A DNA stretch of 23,284 nucleotides from a virus. The position numbers were made by a program, and so were the translations under genes. Of this stretch, positions 22,325 to 23,284 are shown piece after piece. Location: IMG/VR virus record IMGVR_UViG_3300025671_000548, positions 1 through 23,284 of that record. One strand, written 5' to 3'. Positions within the stretch are counted from its first letter, which is position 1, and every line of letters starts with the position of its first letter. The notes under the pieces were generated by a model. The model saw only the letters and a list, made by a program, of their open reading frames with translations. It did not search any database and was not told the DNA's origin.

Positions 22325-22501
22325 TCAAAATTTCGGTTCGTACACTACGCCCTGTTCTTGCAGTTCTTTGTAGTGCCGAAGTTCTCTCGCCAGTGCCCCC
22401 ACACGTGGGTCGTCGTCCCACTCTGCGTCGGACACTTCACGCTCTAGCCGCTTAACTTCTGCTGACACGTTGGTCAGTCGTGGGTCATCGCCGTAATCCA
22501 T
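22325..22501 (-). CDS. Small acidic helical protein, unknown
   Basis: A 58-residue product. The ATG at 22501 was chosen over one 10 codons earlier because GGAGAGGA lies 6 bases upstream of it. Sequence: MDYGDDPRLTNVSAEVKRLE, then an internal near-repeat DDDPRVGALARELRHYKELQ. Two DDPRxxxxxxEx(K/R)xL units about 28 residues apart suggest a helical hairpin or coiled coil. It overlaps the upstream gene by 17 bases. I do not recognise a family. Confidence 0.65.
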   Translation of the reverse strand: MDYGDDPRLTNVSAEVKRLEREVSDAEWDDDPRVGALARELRHYKELQEQGVVYEPKF

Positions 22502-22628
22502 TGATCTTCCTCTCCGCATACCAAATCCCAAACTTCCAAAGCAGCCGGTATGGTGACCACTTCGGTGTCATTCGCAGTGCCATCTCGCACCGCATTTTGA
22601 GGTCTATATATTCGCCCTCTAACTTCAT
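22485..22628 (-). CDS. Very small protein, unknown
   Basis: A 47-residue product. The ATG overlaps the previous stop as ATGA and has AAGGAGG 10 bases upstream; an in-frame start 39 codons further up would lie in the neighbouring gene without support. The sequence (MKLEGEYIDLKMRCEMALRM followed by TPKWSPYRLLWKFGIWYAER) is rich in Met, Trp, Tyr and basic residues, with one amphipathic helix likely. No family recognised. Confidence 0.6.
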   Translation of the reverse strand: MKLEGEYIDLKMRCEMALRMTPKWSPYRLLWKFGIWYAERKINGLRR

Positions 22629-22810
22629 ATGTTGTATCCCTCCTTGCGTCTGTTCTCTACAAACTTGCGTAGGTCTTCCCTTGCGTACCAATACCGTTGC
22701 TTCGCAGATGGCGATGCGTCCGTCTTGTGTTGCGCCTCCATCCAAAAGTCGACTTGTTGGTTGAGAAACCGCAACTCAGCCTGTTGAGCCTTGGGCAACT
22801 CTTTGGTCAT
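22625..22810 (-). CDS. Small helical protein, unknown
   Basis: A 61-residue product whose ATG directly follows the previous stop (TGA then ATG), with AAGGAGGAG just upstream, one of the strongest ribosome binding sites here. The sequence is charged and mostly helical (MTKELPKAQQAELRFLNQQV, then YWYAREDLRKFVENRRKEGY). No motif or family recognised; coupling to both neighbours supports it as a real gene. Confidence 0.65.
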   Translation of the reverse strand: MTKELPKAQQAELRFLNQQVDFWMEAQHKTDASPSAKQRYWYAREDLRKFVENRRKEGYNI

Positions 22811-23023
22811 TCACTCCTCCTTTTCTGGTCGTAGCTTTGGCCTAATGCTACTCGATGGGATGTCGCTAACACGGCAAAACATGTCAGCTTTTAACACGTC
22901 AGACAGCGGCACTGCTGCTTTCAATGCGTCACTGCATTCCCATTCAGATGCGGTGACTAGGGGCAAATCGATCGGTTCCCCATCCACAACATAAGAAAAC
23001 ACTAAAACTGTAAAAAACTCCAT
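22811..23023 (-). CDS. Small protein with SIRPKLRP tail, unknown
   Basis: A 70-residue product. The ATG at 23023 is preferred over the GTG three codons upstream because GAGGAG is 8 bases from the ATG but abuts the GTG. A hydrophobic strand-like start (MEFFTVLVFSYVVDGEP) is followed by a helix with C30 and by C50, then SIRPKLRPEKEE. I recall many small phage and prophage proteins with this shape (hydrophobic N-terminus, two Cys, SxRPKxRP end), of unknown role. It first appears after the 122-bp gap that follows the nuclease gene. Confidence 0.6.
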   Translation of the reverse strand: MEFFTVLVFSYVVDGEPIDLPLVTASEWECSDALKAAVPLSDVLKADMFCRVSDIPSSSIRPKLRPEKEE

Positions 23024-23145
23024 TGCGCTCACTCCTCTCCTTTTATAATTTCCCCCAGAGGCCGTGTAACTTTCAACTCAGCTGAGTGTTGGTTCCAGAT
23101 GACGTGCTACCAAATGCGCTAACATTTCTGACTTCATCTGCGGCC
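23024..23145. other. Gap between the nuclease and the small-gene cluster
   Basis: This 122-bp stretch is the longest without a clear gene. On the minus strand it holds a 19-codon ORF (23078-23137, MKSEMLAHLVARHLEPTLS) with GAGG 6 bases upstream, which may be a real mini-gene or chance. It also contains a 12-bp palindrome ACTCAGCTGAGT (23076-23087). An AT-rich TTATAAAA next to the following gene's ribosome binding site is too close to the start to be a convincing -10 box. Confidence 0.3.
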
Positions 23146-23284
23146 TCACGAATCAATCTTCCTCGCATCCTCGATGTTCTCCTCGTTGATAACGAGCGCT
23201 ACGCCGCCCGTTTCGGCAATGCTGTCTAAGTTCTTCTGTTGCAGTGGTGTGGGTTTGTTCTTCCCAGCCTTGCACTCGATGCCG
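23146..23284 (-). CDS. VRR-NUC-like nuclease, C-terminal part (5' truncated by window edge)
   Basis: The minus-strand frame is open from the right edge and ends at TGA 23148-23146, giving the last 45 residues. They read GIECKAGKNKPTPLQQKNLD, then a helix and strand (AETGGVALVINEENIED). The E-x-K core on a strand, followed by a Lys-rich loop and PTPLQ with Gln ahead of a helix, is the C-terminal half of the VRR-NUC / PD-(D/E)XK type nuclease found near SNF2 helicases and PolA in many phages. The family cuts branched or single-stranded DNA structures. The N-terminal half, with its first catalytic acidic residue, lies outside the window. Confidence 0.75.
   Translation of the reverse strand, partial: GIECKAGKNKPTPLQQKNLDSIAETGGVALVINEENIEDARKIDS

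Noticed and set aside
23076-23087. 12-bp palindrome ACTCAGCTGAGT
   Set aside because: Palindromes of this length are expected several times in 23 kb by chance and no second copy was seen.

Overview
The window looks like a fragment of a tailed double-stranded DNA phage, most likely a podovirus-like phage of a marine bacterium. The evidence is two head-to-head gene blocks with almost no intergenic space, phage-type replication enzymes, very large Ala/Gly/Gln-rich virion proteins, and a set of tiny overlapping genes. The resemblance to marine podovirus protein families (HMO-2011-like and relatives) comes from memory of sequence style, not from a search. No capsid, portal, terminase, lysis or integrase gene is visible here, so this is only part of the genome.

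Left block (2-12356, plus strand): five co-directional genes, each with its own Shine-Dalgarno. They encode a coiled-coil repeat protein with a dockerin-like EF-hand loop (5' end off the window), three proteins that look like virion/tail-internal components, and a 2378-residue giant protein with a Gly/Ala-rich N-terminus, an HEMTH metallopeptidase motif and a hydrophobic C-terminal third. A convincing 66-codon gene with its own ribosome binding site lies inside the giant gene in the +1 frame (7591-7791).

Junction (12357-12440): the blocks converge on one intrinsic terminator whose U-tract serves only the leftward (minus) transcripts.

Right block (12439-23284, minus strand): a replication operon. 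Read in the direction of transcription (right to left) it holds a VRR-NUC-like nuclease (cut by the window edge), four tiny unknown genes, a DUF3310 protein, a HicA-like protein, a small basic protein, family A DNA polymerase with 3'-5' exonuclease, a Cas4/RecB-like Fe-S nuclease, an HNH-like small protein, an SNF2-type helicase, a conserved coiled-coil protein, an excisionase-type HTH protein, a probable ssDNA-binding protein, an AEP primase fused to a helicase, and a small conserved protein. Many neighbours overlap by 1-50 bases, implying translational coupling. A second intrinsic terminator separates the ssDNA-binding gene from the primase-helicase gene, and a possible promoter precedes the coiled-coil/HTH/SSB group.

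The least expected signals are the out-of-frame nested gene in the giant virion gene; three copies of a near-identical palindrome, GTTAGTG-N3/4-CACTAAC, all inside the replication block; and a polymerase with Leu at the position equivalent to E. coli Pol I Phe762.
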